Shown here piece after piece: positions 21,108 to 32,600 of a stretch of DNA of 64,000 nucleotides; within the stretch, counting starts at the first letter, position 1, and each line of letters starts with the position of its first letter. The position numbers were made by a program, and so were the translations under genes. The DNA comes from Triticum aestivum (taxonomy: Eukaryota; Streptophyta; Magnoliopsida; Poales; Poaceae). The notes under the pieces were generated by a model. The model saw nothing but the letters and a program-made list of their open reading frames with translations. It made no database searches and was not told the origin of the DNA. The DNA lies in NCBI RefSeq assembly GCF_018294505.1, contig NC_057811.1, positions 27,538,473-27,602,472 on the forward strand, in the 5' to 3' direction.

Positions 21108-24100
21108 CTAGGAAGCAGCAGACGGAGTCGGCGGAATGGTGGAGTCAGTGGTGCCGGCTGGTTGGGCGGCCGGCTGGTCGGTCTCCGCTTGGTCGCCCTC
21201 AGCAGCAGCCGGCTCGCTCGCGCGCGGCTCGTTGCTGGAGGCGCGGTCGCGTTGAGGTTGGCCGTCGGCTCCGACCTCTGGTGCCTCCTCTTCACCTTCC
21301 TCCTCCTCTTCGTCTTCTCCCTCGTCGCTGGAGTCGATCACCTCGGCCGAGTCCTCGCCATCCTCCGGGTTCAGCCCAAACCACTCCGGTGGCGCCTCGG
21401 CACCGTTCTCGGCCAGCTCCGGGACGAAGATGCTGGTGTTGGTGTACTCGGCGATTGCCGCCGCTCGTTTGACAAAGTCATCCTCCACCGCCACCAGCTC
21501 CTCCTGGGCTTCCAGTCGATACGTGGTCAACTGGGCTAGATCTAGCCCAGGGTATCACGCCTTGACGATCTCAAAGGCCCGGCATGCTCCGGCCCGGGCC
21601 GAGGAGCCCTTCCATGCCTCAAGACGGCCGGCCGCCACCTCCAGCCAGTCGGCAGTCCGGCTGGGTGTGCGTGGAGCCAGCATGTCTGGCCACAGGGCGG
21701 CGATCGCTTGGGCGCCGACACGCTGAAGGCGGCGCAGCATCCGATGAGCCGGCCGAAGACGAGCCTGGATGCTGAGAAGTTGCTCGCCAAAAGTGCGGGG
21801 GGCGTCGGCAGCGATCTGCTCGCCTTCCGCCCTCCGTCCTTCGTGGTCAGCCTCGATAGCCTGGTTGGCAGCGCCAGAGTGACCCGGGAAGAAGTCTGCT
21901 CAGACAAAAAAAGCTAAGAGTCAGATCAGAAACAAGAAGTCGGCTTGATCAGAGGCCGGTAGTTTGAAGAAAGAGTAAAGAAGGCAGCTTACCGTCGACC
22001 ATGTCTTCAACCTCGCCGAGGCTGGCAGTCAGCATCGCCTCCTTGTCGGTCCAGGCGGAGCGTTCGGCCGCGAACTCAGCAAGGAGGCCGGTCTCTTTGT
22101 CTTCCGCCTCCTTCTGGGCCTTCTTGAGAAGCTCCGCCTGCTCCGCCAGCTGCGTGACCAGCCGGTCACGCTCCTCGGCCAGCCTGTTACAGTCTGCCTC
22201 CTTGGCGCGCAGCGCGGTGTTGGCTTCTCCCAGCTGCTGCTGCAGGGTGGCGTTGGCTTCTGCAAAAGAAGAAGAAGAAAGGACGTCAACAATCAGCGAA
22301 GAAAGATGAAGTTGCCAGGAAGATCCGGCCTGACTGCTCAGCAGTCGGCCCGAATCTTGGGGACTACAGCCCGCGGGTGTGCCAACGCCCCCCCACAGAG
22401 AAAGAAGAAGACTTACTCCGGCTCTCCAACAATTCGACGGCACGTTGATCCAACTCCTGGACTTTGGAGTTGAAGGCGGTCGCACGGAGGTTATGATAGT
22501 CCTGTAGCAAAGATATTAGTACTCGGAGCTTGCTAATTAAAGTTCCGAGCCGCCTGCTCAGTAGTCGGCCCGAAACTCGGGGACTACACCTAGTGGGTGT
22601 GCTGGAGCACCCCCACAAAGCAATACAAGAATTAAAAACGAAGAAGCAAGAAGCGTACCCGGATGGCCTCTCGCGATTCCAGGAATGCCTTGTTGCAATG
22701 CTTGAGATCGTCGGCCTCGGCGCGGAGTTTGGCTTGAACGTCCAGGATCGCCTTGTTCAGAGGGCCCGTCCCGCCTCCCCGCACCCACCCAGTGGGTGCG
22801 GCGCTGGTCGCCTCGGTGTCCGGGATCGAGGAGCTTGCGGTGCCGGTCTCCAGCGGGCGTGGCGCCGAGGCCGCCTTCGCGAGCCGGCAGCGTAAGGGTG
22901 TGCGGACCCCGGGAGTCGGGCTCATCACCATCTCGTTTCCGGCTGGTGGCGCCGGCGGGTCGGCCGGCTGCTTGTCTCGCGCCTCCTTAGAAGGTGGTGG
23001 CGGGGGCACGATTACGTCCGGCATGGCGACGTCGCCGCTGTCCCTCTCCATGATAGGGTGCTCACCGCCGGCTCCCCCAGTCTGCGCCACGAACTCCGGT
23101 GGTGGGGGCGCAGAGTTCAGGGGGGTGACAAACATCGCCGACTGACGGCGTGCGGCTTTCTCGGCCTGCTTCTTCACCGCGGTGGCGGCCTCGGCCTCCG
23201 CCAGCTTCTTCAAAGCGGCGGCCTCCGCCCTGTCTGCCTCCGCCTTCTCCAGGCGGGCGGCTTCCTACTCCTCGCGCGCCTCCCGCGCGTTCCGCTCCGT
23301 CGCCTCCCGGAGGTCGGCGGCCGGATCGATCCGCCGGGTTGTGGTGGAAGTCTCCGCCGACCCCACGATGGAGGCGGCGGCCGACTTCTCAAGAGAGAGC
23401 GGGGCCCTAGATCAAGGGAAACAAAGCGAAGAAACTCAGACAAGATCAGCAAGGAAGGAGAAAGTACGAGAGGAAGACAGTACTTATGCGGAAACCAGCT
23501 GCGGATCCTTCATCGCCTTGCGGAAGCGGATGGCTTTTGCGGCCGCTTCATCCCGCTTGGTCGCTGCGGCCGAGCCCCTGGGCTTCTTCGGCCGGCTGTC
23601 GAAATGGCTCAGCGCGGCCCTGCGCTTGTGCGCACCACCTTGGGCTTTTGGCACGGCAGACGAGCTCGCGCCCTGCTGGTCAGACCCCGGCTGGTGGCGC
23701 GGGACGACTTCCCCCGTGTCGTCGTCTGGCCAGTCCTCGAGGCCGGCTCTGAGCCCTGAGCCTCCTGCTGCACCGCCCCGTCCCTCGGCGTCGTCCTCCA
23801 AGGCCGCCGCCCCCATGTCGGGGTCATCCACGTCGCTCTCCGCCCGGTCGGGGAGAAATCGACGCTCCGGCCCCGCGGCGCCGGCTGCCGGCTGGAGGAG
23901 GGAGCTCTATTCGAGGAGCCGGTTGGCCAGGTTAGGCAAACGGAACTTGGCAAAAAGAAAGAGAGAGAGAGAGAAGGAAAGGAAATTTACCATAGGTGGG
24001 GGGTCGGCGCGAGAATACGGCTCCTTGCCGAACTGCCACTCTTCCGTGAGCTTGCAGTTCGCAAGGTAGTTCACCTTATGAGCTACCTCTGCGTGAGGCA

Positions 24101-24878
24101 TCTCCTTGGTGCACAGCCGGCTTGGGTCCCGATGCCCGCTCATCTGACAGATCATGTGAGGGCGACCCTGGAACGGGAGCACCCGGTGCGCCACGATGGC
24201 GGACAACAAGTCGGGCCCGGTCAGGCCCTCCGACTGTACCAACACCCGGAGCCGCGCGATGGCGGCGGCTCCAGAAGGCGATAGTGTCTTGGCCCGGTAC
24301 GACCAGTTGGGCCGCCTCCCGGCCGGCGAGCCGGCACCGTATGCCGGCAGGTTGACCCAGTCACCCTTCGTGAAGATGCTCTTCACGTAGAAGTGCGACT
24401 GCTGCCACATCTTCACCGACTGGATCTGCGTGATGGGAGGAAATGGATTGTCGCCTCCCGGCATCCGCACCGTGATGAAGGTGCCGCATTGAGCCGGCAC
24501 GCCCGCAACGACGGTGCCGAGCTTGGTGTAGAAAAACTCCCCCCCAAAGCTCAATAGTGGGGAGGACACCGTGGAAACCTTCACATAGAGTGACGAAGGC
24601 GGACAGCAGCACCACCATGTTCGGGGTGAGGTGATGCGGGTGGAGATTGTAGAATTCGAGGAAGGCCCGGAAGAAGCCACTCGCGGCAGGCCGAGGCCGC
24701 GCAGGCAGTGCGAGCGGAAGACGACCCGCTCGCCCTCCTCCGGCGCCGGCAAGATCTCCCCCTCCGGCGCGAGGCGAACCCTCACGTAGTCCTTGCTGGG
24801 CAGCCTCCGCGTCTGGCGGAGGAAGTCGATGTGGTCTTCGTGGACTGTGGAGTCGTCCCAGGCTCCGGAGCGCGCCAT
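21108..24878 (-). pseudogene. Tat 1 antisense gene (putative gypsy-type transposon protein, multi-exon)
   Basis: A gene on the strand opposite gag-pol. The likely start is the ATG at 24878 (an in-frame ATG also exists at 24995). Exon 1 runs to about 23991, where GTAAAT begins an intron. Later exons lie at about 23905-23490, 23410-22660, 22480-21975 and 21530-21108. Exon 1 encodes a globular region resembling the grass 'putative gypsy type transposon' domain (PF04195-like). Later exons are Ala/Glu/Lys-rich coiled coil ('LAEQAELLKKAQKEAEDK') and an acidic C-terminus. Exon 1 is damaged by a frameshift near 24683 and another in the seven-base C-run 24539-24545. A third exon has a TAG at 23275-23277. 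Function is unknown. Exon limits are read by eye. Confidence 0.7.
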
Positions 24879-25024
24879 GGGGGCGAGAGGTTGACAGACG
24901 GACTTGACGGAGAAGAACTGCGGCAGCGCTTCGGCGGGGCTCGGGGCACTACGGCGAGAGGAAGAAGAAGAAGGGAGAGTGGGGTGGAGGGGCACGCGTG
25001 CTTCGCCGCTCCCTCTCCTCGCCG

Positions 25025-25036
25025 TACTTATAGCCT
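25025..25036 (-). promoter_or_regulatory. Apparent TATA box of the Tat 1 antisense gene
   Basis: GGCTATAAGTAC on the minus strand lies about 150 bases before the ATG at 24878, followed by a C/T-rich leader typical of plant 5' UTRs. It suggests the antisense gene has its own promoter outside the LTR. Confidence 0.5.
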
Positions 25037-25502
25037 ACGGGCTACGAAGCCGAGGGGGTGGGCGTGGGATCGTGGGATTAACTGTGCCCACGACCCCACG
25101 CTCCCGCCTTTACCGTGCGGGTTACTGCACGCGGTAACTCCACGGGGAAACCCAACCGCCCGCCTCGGCCGCAGCGGATCCGCTCGCAGGCCGAGGCCCG
25201 GTGGTGGCGGGCCTGGCCTGCGGTCGCGTCCCATCACGCGCGTGGGCTGGCAGGCCGACCCGGCTGGCTGGCGCCATGTGGCACGCCCACGACGGGCGAT
25301 GGGCCGAGAAGCTTAGCAAGCACGCCACCTGGTTCCCGCTGATGCATTCGAAATCCCAGAAGGATCCGACGGGACGTATCCGACTCCTGCCGACCGGCTC
25401 CCCAGAAGTCGGATGGAGTTTCCTTCAGAGCACCCGGAGGAGGAAACTGTTGAGGCTTCCCTTCTCCTTGAACCGTGGCCCCTCACCAGCTTCGGGGACT
25501 AC

Positions 25503-26855
25503 TGTCGGAGTAATGGGCCACGGGTAGCCTAACCCGAGCCCCCGAACTTTTCAAGACAATGGGGCCGGCTGCGCCCCTCAAGACGTCAAGATAGATCTCC
25601 GCCTTCTGGCGGACGGTTGGCCGAGCGGCCGACTGTCAGAAGGCGGCCGAGTTCCAGAAGACGGCATCACAGCAGGCCGACTCCTAGTGGGCGGCCTCCA
25701 GAGAGCCCGGCCCCTAGCACTCGGCCCGTGGCGCCCTCCAAGTCTGCGCCCTCATCAAGGAGACAAGACAGGGCATGGCTACAGCATACCCCATCCCCCC
25801 GAATCCAGGGCCGGGCGTGGTCACAGTGCACCGTACGNNNNNNNNNNNNNNNNNNNNNNNNNNNNNNNNNNNNNNNNNNNNNNNNNNNNNNNNNNNNNNN
25901 NNNNNNNNNNNNNNNNNNNNNNNNNNNNNNNNNNNNNNNNNNNNNNNNNNNNNNNNNNNNNNNNNNNNNNNNNNNNNNNNNNNNNNNNNNNNNNNNNNNN
26001 NNNNNNNNNNNNNNNNNNNNNNNNNNNNNNNNNNNNNNNNNNNNNNNNNNNNNNNNNNNNNNNNNNNNNNNNNNNNNNNNNAGGCGGAGCCCTGTTCCCA
26101 CGACGGCCTGTCGGTATGTCTTGCAGGCGGCAGGCCCTACCAGGCAGTGAGAGCCCTGAAGACAGAGGAAGCCAGGGCAGCCGGCCCTGAGGGAAGCCAG
26201 CCTCCAGCAGGCGGCTTATCCCTCCCTCGGGCCCCCTGCGCCATCAACCTGATGAGATGCGGTGTGGCTACAGTAATCGCCCGCCAGGCGGCGGGACTGT
26301 AGCCACGCTCCCCCGACCAAGCCTGCGTCATTAGCATCACGGCTATAGTGATCAGCAGCCGGCAAGACCCGCGAGCTGCGGGAGCGGCCTGTCGGCCCCG
26401 TACCAGACCAGTCGGCGGGGCCCACCGGGCGGCGGGCCCCAGCAGCCGGCGGAGAAGCCGGCGTCCAGAGACACTGACAGCCGGGTCCTACACCCGGCAG
26501 ATTACCAATGTACCCCTGGGGGTAGGCCTATATAAACCCCCCAGGGCACCCATGCAAAGGGTTTGAACCTGTTAGAACTAGACTCATACCTAGAGGAGGA
26601 GAGAGCGTGCCTGCCTTCTTCCACCTCTAGCAAACAGCTCAAGGAGCACCATTGTACCACTAGTGCCTTAGTGATCATGCGGAGACCCCGCAGAGCAGGA
26701 CTAGGGGTGTTATCTCCACGGAGATCCCCGAACCTGGGTAAAGTTCGCCGGCGTACATGTCTACGCCTCATCCCGCTTCCAGGCACCGGCGACGTTCTAC
26801 TCGCTCCCACCTTGATAAGCCATCCTTTGGCATATGTCGCACCCAACCCCCGACA
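25503..26855 (+). repeat. Tat 1 3' LTR
   Basis: Starts TGTCGGAGTAATGGG after GCTTCGGGGACTAC, the probable polypurine-tract region. It matches the 5' LTR with only scattered differences. It holds 1109 known bases plus 244 N; the segment missing opposite the N run is only 61 bases in the 5' LTR (9437-9497). Confidence 0.95.
25838..26081. other. Assembly gap (N run) in Tat 1 3' LTR
   Basis: 244 N where the 5' LTR has 61 bases, including a perfect 14-bp palindrome. The gap is probably over-sized. Confidence 0.99.
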
Positions 26856-26860
26856 TCTCA

Positions 26861-26937
26861 CAAACACATTAGTCCCTCAACCAGGTTTGTTGTCAATACT
26901 CCAAAACCAACTAGGGGTGGCACTAGATGCACTTACA
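26861..26937 (-). mobile_element. Partial LTR (minus orientation), start of the LTR split by Tat 1
   Basis: On the minus strand it begins TGTAAGTGCATCTAGTGCC at 26937 and continues, after Tat 1 and one TSD copy are disregarded, at 9102. It interrupts the antisense gene of the Tat-like 2 element, whose sequence starts abruptly at 26938. Confidence 0.75.
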
Positions 26938-27059
26938 GATAGCAGTCCGCAGCGACCTCGCCGGACCAAGCCTCGGGCCGCCTCGCAAGTACCAGAATCC
27001 AAAAACGTCTGGCCTTCCCGGTTTGTAATATTGATATACCTTAAACTTTGTTATTGCAG

Positions 27060-28743
27060 TCCGGCACGCGATGGCTCCCCGCGATCCTCGACAGAGGGAT
27101 CGCTAGACTCAAAGGAGATGGCTAGCATGTCTCCGCCACCTGCTCATTCTGTCTCTCCCAAGGGTGACGACGAGGTGGTGTCGCAAAAGACCTTCCCCGA
27201 CCGGGGGGAGTTTCCGGAGATCGTCGGGGTGGCGCCCCAGGACGATTCCTCAGTCGCCGGACACATGGGGGAAAAAGCCCCTATCGGGACTGGTGACGGG
27301 GGCCAAGTTCCCTTCGTACCTGAGCCGGATACCATTCCGGAGATCTACGCGGCTCTGGAGTCCAGCGAACGGCAATCCCCAAAAGGAAGGAATGTGCCTG
27401 TTCTGCCGGTGACCTCTGTCCAACCAGATGCACCGGATAATCTGCTGGAGGCGCTACGAGGCGCCTCTATTGTGGATGAACACCGCGCCTTTATGGGCAC
27501 GGTAATAGAGAAGGTTCAGTTCGTCAAAAGCGGACTGACCGAAGCCTGCACTAGCCTTCTATCGGGCTTTGAGGTAAGTAATGTGTTTGTAGGAAGAATA
27601 TCACAGTATAGACAGTAGCCCCTGATGCTCTGTTTGGTGTTCGGGAAGAAAAAGCCGAACAGAGGATCAAGAAGAAATATCGCATGAGTCTAACATAAGT
27701 TGTCTATGTGAATAAGCAGGTATCGCTGCAGGCTGCCACCGCTCATGCTGCGGAGGTCTTCGGACTGAAGCGGAAACTGGAGCGGGCCGAGGAGGAGCTC
27801 GGCCTCGTGAAGAAGCAGCTGGAGGATAGCCAAGGTATGTAGTAACCTGCGGGTACATTTTAAGAAAAAATGAATAGTCCGTCCGGACTAAGGTGTCATA
27901 AACTTTATTAGGGGCCACGACCGAGGTGGCAGCCCTCAAGAAGGTGTTAGCCGAGGCTGAGGACAAAGCGGCCAAGGAACACGCCGCGCGCGAGAAGCAC
28001 GAGGCCCGGGTTGGCAAAGCGTAGCAACAGCTCCAGGGCGCGATCGAGATATTTGAGTCCTTGGAGCGCGATTGTAAGGCGCAAGAGTCCGAACTGTCGA
28101 AGGCCCGCCAGAGCGCACAGGATGCACGAGCCGAAGCCCAGAACGCCCTCCAGGAAATTCAGGCGGCCAAGAAGATTGCGGCGGGTAAGTCTTTCACTAT
28201 GCAAAGCAAGTATGTAGAAGAAACGTTCCTTGCACTTATCTGAATTTGGGTTTTCCAGGGGCGTTTACGGATCTGCCCTGCAGTATATCAGATGTTGCCG
28301 AGCATTATAGAGCCGAAGAAGGGATGTCTACGGAGAAGCTATTCCGGTCCCAATATCTTGGACCCGAACATCCGGTGCCCTTCAGCGACCAGCTAAAGCA
28401 GTTGGTCGAGCTGCACAAGTCGGCAGAGCTAGCCATGAAGGACCTGATAGTCCGGTTGTGGCCTGCCGAACCTATACCTAGCAGCTACTTCAGACTTCTT
28501 AAGTGGCTTGTAAGTGCCTGTCCGCGGCTCGAAGCCGTGAAGCGGTCTGTCTGTATTGAAGGTGCGCGTATGGCATTTGCCCGCATCAAGACGCATTGGG
28601 CAAAGCTGGATGCCAAGAAGCTGATGACCGAGGGGCCGCCGGAGGGCAAGGAGCATCGTCGACCCGAGCTCTATTTTGATGGTGTCCTGGAGGGGTCCCG
28701 CCTTGTGGCGGAGCAATGTTCGAAGGATGTCATATTCCCATGA
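27060..28743 (+). pseudogene. Tat-like 2 antisense gene, 3' exons (spliced, coiled coil)
   Basis: Plus-strand gene opposite to the element's gag. The visible exons join in phase: about 27060-27573 (then GTAAGT), 27720-27834 (then GTATGT), 27912-28184 (then GTAAGT) and 28259-28743, ending in TGA. Acceptors are GCAG, TTAG and CCAG. The first exon carries the 'EALRGASIVDEHRAF' region, typical of grass 'putative gypsy type transposon' proteins. The middle exons form a charged coiled coil ('RKLERAEEELGLVKKQLE'). The last exon is globular. An in-frame TAG at 28022-28024 breaks it. The 5' exons, where a PF04195-like domain would be expected, are missing because the element is cut at 26937. Function is unknown. 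Confidence 0.7.
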
Positions 28744-29204
28744 GAACATTTGTATTATCCTGTCCTATAATATGGAACAATGATGTTATGTATTATAATG
28801 CTTGCGATTTACATTTTACCTCCTGTGCGGCCGTTTATGAAATCTGAGGGTTGACCAGTCGTCGGCTTCTGCCCCCACGTAGATAGTATGGGGGTGTTCG
28901 AGGTAAATCTAAACACTCTTTACTCCACATTCTGGTCCTTAAAGGAGGTGTTTAGTGCAACGAACAAGGCAATCAGACTATGCGGCCTTTACCGCCCTCA
29001 CTTAGCCATAGGAGTTTGACAATTAAGAAAGTTGGCGAAGCCCCTGGTGTTCGGAAGGCCGAACTAGGGGCGTTGTACACACCTAATCGGAGGAACTGAT
29101 TATTCGCAAGAAGCAGAAAAAATCTCTAACAATTTGGAACCTCTCGAACAGCTGACCAGCTCTCGCCGCATCATGACAGTCAGTTTTCGGCTTTCTCTAC
29201 TGAG
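28744..29204. other. Tat-like 2 non-coding stretch
   Basis: Sequence after the antisense gene up to the Athila-like insertion. It continues at 45279. It has no ORF of interest. Confidence 0.5.
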
Positions 29205-29209
29205 GTGCT

Positions 29210-30729
29210 TGATAATCCCCAAGTGCAGGGAATCATCGTAGCAATTTCCAAAGGTGGAAGTGATAAGTATGGAGCGTCGAACCCACAAGGAGCTAAAGGT
29301 AAGATCAATATTCTCTCAAGCCCTATCTGCCACTGATACGACTCTATGTACACCGAACGTTTGCTTCCAACTAGCAACGAGAAATAAAACTATGTTGTGG
29401 GTATGAAGAGGATAACTTTGTATGATATCGGAGAGCTAAAATATAAAAGTAGGTGTTGTTATCATAAAGTTAGAATAAATTACTAAGTATTATAAATAGC
29501 GAGTGTGGAATAATGGTGGATCGGTGTGCGGAATTGTCCTAGGTAATTGTTAACAAGACCGGTAATCACTATTGCAGTTTCATATGAGGGAGAGGCATAA
29601 GCTAACATACTTTCTCTACTTGGATCATATGCACTTATGATTGGAACTCTAGCAAGCATCTGCAACTACTAAAGATCATTAAGGTAAAACCCAACCATAG
29701 CATTAAGGCATCAAGTCCTCTTTATTCCCATACGCAACAATCCCTCTTACTCGGGTTTGTGTTTCAGTCACTCACCAACCCACTATAAGCGAATCATGAA
29801 CGTATTGCAACACCCTATAGAGGGAATCCCTCACGCTTGCGCGACACGGAGGGCACCATAGGACAGCACCAAAGTAAAACATACAACTCATACCAATCTA
29901 GATCATCAATCAACCCAAAGACAAAAGATATCTACTCAAAACATCATAGGATGGCAACACATCATTGGATCATAATATCTAGCATAAAGCACCATGTTCG
30001 AGTAGGGATTACAGCGGGGTGCGGGAGAGTGGACCGCGTAAAAGAGATGAGGATGGTGATGATGATGGTGATGTTGATGAAGACGATCACCGTGGCGATG
30101 ATTCCCCTCCCGATGGCACTCCGGCGCCACCGGAAGAGAGGAGGAGAGGTTCTCCCCCTTGTGTTTCCTCCTCCATGGCCTCCACCTTCTAGTCCTTGGC
30201 CTTCATGGTGATGATGGCCCCTCCGGGATACTCCTCCATGGCCACCGATGATGATGGCCCCCTCCGGCAGGGTGCCAGAGAGGGCCTAGATTGACTTCTT
30301 GTGGCTACAGAGGCTTGCGGCGGCGGAACTTCCGATCTAGGTTTGTTTCTGGAAGTTTGGGTATATATAGAAGAGGTTTGCATTGATTTCACGTCAGGCG
30401 GGTCTCCGGGCTGTCCACGAGGCAGGGGGCGCGCCCCCCACCCTCGTGGGCAGCCCGGGACTCTTCTGGCTTGCTTCTGGTACTCCGTGGGCTTCTTTTG
30501 GTCCAAAAATGATCTCCGTCAAGTGGCACGTCAATTGGACTCCGTTTAGTTTTCCTTTTCTGCGATACTCTAAAACAAGGAGAAAACAGAAACTGGCACT
30601 GGTCTCTAGGTTAATAGGTTAGTCCCAAAAATCATATAAAATATCATATAAATGCATATAAAACATCCTAGAAGGATAGTATAATAGCATGAATACTTCA
30701 TAAATTATAGATACGTTGGAGACGTATCA
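29210..30729 (-). repeat. Athila-like 3' LTR (1520 bp)
   Basis: Matches 43735-45273 closely. On the minus strand it begins TGATACGTCTCC at 30729 and ends TTATCA at 29210. A minus-strand TATA (CTATATATACCC) lies near 30360. ORFs in it, some Met/His-rich from a GATGATG run, are not genes. Confidence 0.95.
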
Positions 30730-31219
30730 GCATCCCCAAGCTTAATTCTTGCTCGTCCTCGAGTAGGTAAATGATAAAAGAAATAATTTATGAAGTGTGA
30801 ACGCTAGCAAGTGCTTTAAGTTTGATCAATGATAATTCTAATCACTTTTTCTAGCATCATTATATGTCATAACAATAGCTCATCTCATAAAACTTTTCAT
30901 GATCAAGTAACAAGCAAATCACATGTTTAAAGTATAGATCATAAACTTTCTTGAAAACTAACAAGCAATATTCTCAGTCATCAAACAATTGCAATTCATC
31001 TTATTTTCAGGAAGAGTCTATGTCAGATCTTTGATTTAGCAAACTCCACATACTCAACTATCATTTAGTCTTTCACAATTGCTAACACTCACGCGATATT
31101 TATGGGTTCAAAGTTTTAATCAGACACAGAGAAAGATAGGGGCTTATAGATTCGCCTCCCAACCTTTTACCTCAAGGGTAATGTCAACAATAATAGTTCA
31201 TGATGCCTTACATCCAATT

Positions 31220-31220
<1 letters not shown>

Positions 31221-31279
<59 letters not shown>
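31221..31279. repeat. (TA)n microsatellite
   Basis: About 29 uninterrupted TA units ending just before the N run; the gap was probably caused by this repeat. Confidence 0.97.
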
Positions 31280-31283
<4 letters not shown>

Positions 31284-31284
31284 A

Positions 31285-31600
31285 NNNNNNNNNNNNNNNN
31301 NNNNNNNNNNNNNNNNNNNNNNNNNNNNNNNNNNNNNNNNNNNNNNNNNNNNNNNNNNNNNNNNNNNNNNNNNNNNNNNNNNNNNNNNNNNNNNNNNNNN
31401 NNNNNNNNNNNNNNNNNNNNNNNNNNNNNNNNNNNNNNNNNNNNNNNNNNNNNNNNNNNNNNNNNNNNNNNNNNNNNNNNNNNNNNNNNNNNNNNNNNNN
31501 NNNNNNNNNNNNNNNNNNNNNNNNNNNNNNNNNNNNNNNNNNNNNNNNNNNNNNNNNNNNNNNNNNNNNNNNNNNNNNNNNNNNNNNNNNNNNNNNNNNN
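31285..31600. other. Assembly gap (N run)
   Basis: 316 unknown bases next to the (TA)n tract. Confidence 0.99.
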
Positions 31601-32600
31601 TCACCATGACTCTTGCATAAGGGTAAGAGATAAAAGTAAAAGATAGGCCCTTCGCAGAGGGAAGCAGAGGTTGCCATGCGCTTTCAGGGTTGGATGCACA
31701 AAATCTTAATGCGAAAGAACATCACTTTATATTGCCACTTGTGATATGGACCTTTATTATGCAGTCCGTCGCTTTTATTTCTTCCACATCACAAGATCGT
31801 ATAAAGCTTATTTCCTCCACACTAGTCAATCATACATATTTAGAGGGTAATTTTTATTGCTTACACCGATGACAACTTACTTGAAGGATCTTACTCAATC
31901 CATAGGTATGGTGGACTCTCATGGCAAAACTTGGTTTAAGGATATTTGGAAGCACAAGTAGCATCTCTACTTAGTGCAAAGAATTTGGCTAGCATGAGGG
32001 GGAAAGGCAAGCTCAACGTGTTGGGTGATCCATGACAATATACTTTATTTCAGATATAAGAAAACAAAACCCATTACATTGTCTTCCTTGTCCAACATCG
32101 ACTCTTTAGCATGTCATATTTTAATGAGTGTTCCCAATCATAAAAGATGTCCAACATAGTGTATTTATATCTGAAACCTCTCTTCCTTCAATATTCTTTC
32201 ATGAATTGTTCAAGTGACCAATTCTACGTTTGCTAACTTTCAATAAGTTTACCACCTATACTTATTATGTGTGAAGTCATTACTCCCCATGTTATAAGCA
32301 TATGAAACATATATAAATTTAGGTTTATGACATTAATTTTATTCAACCATTTACTCATAGGATATACGTGAAGCACATGAGTAAACGACAAACTACTCCA
32401 AAAGATACGAGTGAACAACACTGAGTAGTCAAATAATTAACTAGCCATGGGAGGATTCTTTTTCATTCAATATTTCAGATCCAATGATTTTATTCAAACA
32501 GCAAGTACAATTGAAAATACGCTCCAAGCAAAACACATATCATGTGACGAATAAAATTATAGCTCCGAGTAAGGTATACCAATAGTTTTGAAGACGAAAG

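Larger units (their letters stand above)
9103..26855 (+). mobile_element. Tat-lineage Ty3/Gypsy retrotransposon (Tat 1), complete with TSD TCTCA
   Basis: Both ends are defined. The 5' LTR starts TGTCGGAGTAATGGG at 9103 and the 3' LTR ends CCCCCGACA at 26855. They are flanked by the 5-base duplication TCTCA at 9098-9102 and 26856-26860. The order is LTR, PBS, gag, protease, RT, RNase H, second RNase H, integrase, a non-coding stretch with an antisense gene, then LTR. The second, archaeal-type RNase H and the antisense ORF downstream of pol place it in the Tat branch. It is defective: seven in-frame stops, plus a solo LTR inserted in integrase. Removing the inserted solo LTR and one TSD copy leaves an element of about 13.8 kb. 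Confidence 0.95.
30730..32595 (-). other. Athila-like internal region, left part
   Basis: AT-rich DNA without a convincing ORF. It includes a (TA)n microsatellite at about 31221-31279 and an N run at 31285-31600. The end (about 32560-32600) matches 42755-42790, showing the internal duplication continues across the Angela insertion. Confidence 0.6.

Noticed and set aside
21021..24069. Plus-strand ORFs (up to 295 aa) opposite the Tat 1 antisense gene
   Set aside because: Ala/Ser/Arg-rich mirror translations of the minus-strand coiled-coil exons, without domains.
7994..26937. Complete element ending TGAAGTG at 7994
   Set aside because: The flanking five bases (TGCAA on the left, GATAG on the right) do not match, so the LTR end at 7994 is not confirmed.
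29837..30211. Met-rich 124-aa ORF, present twice (also 44362-44736)
   Set aside because: It lies in both Athila-like LTRs, on the strand opposite to the element, over a GATGATG repeat.
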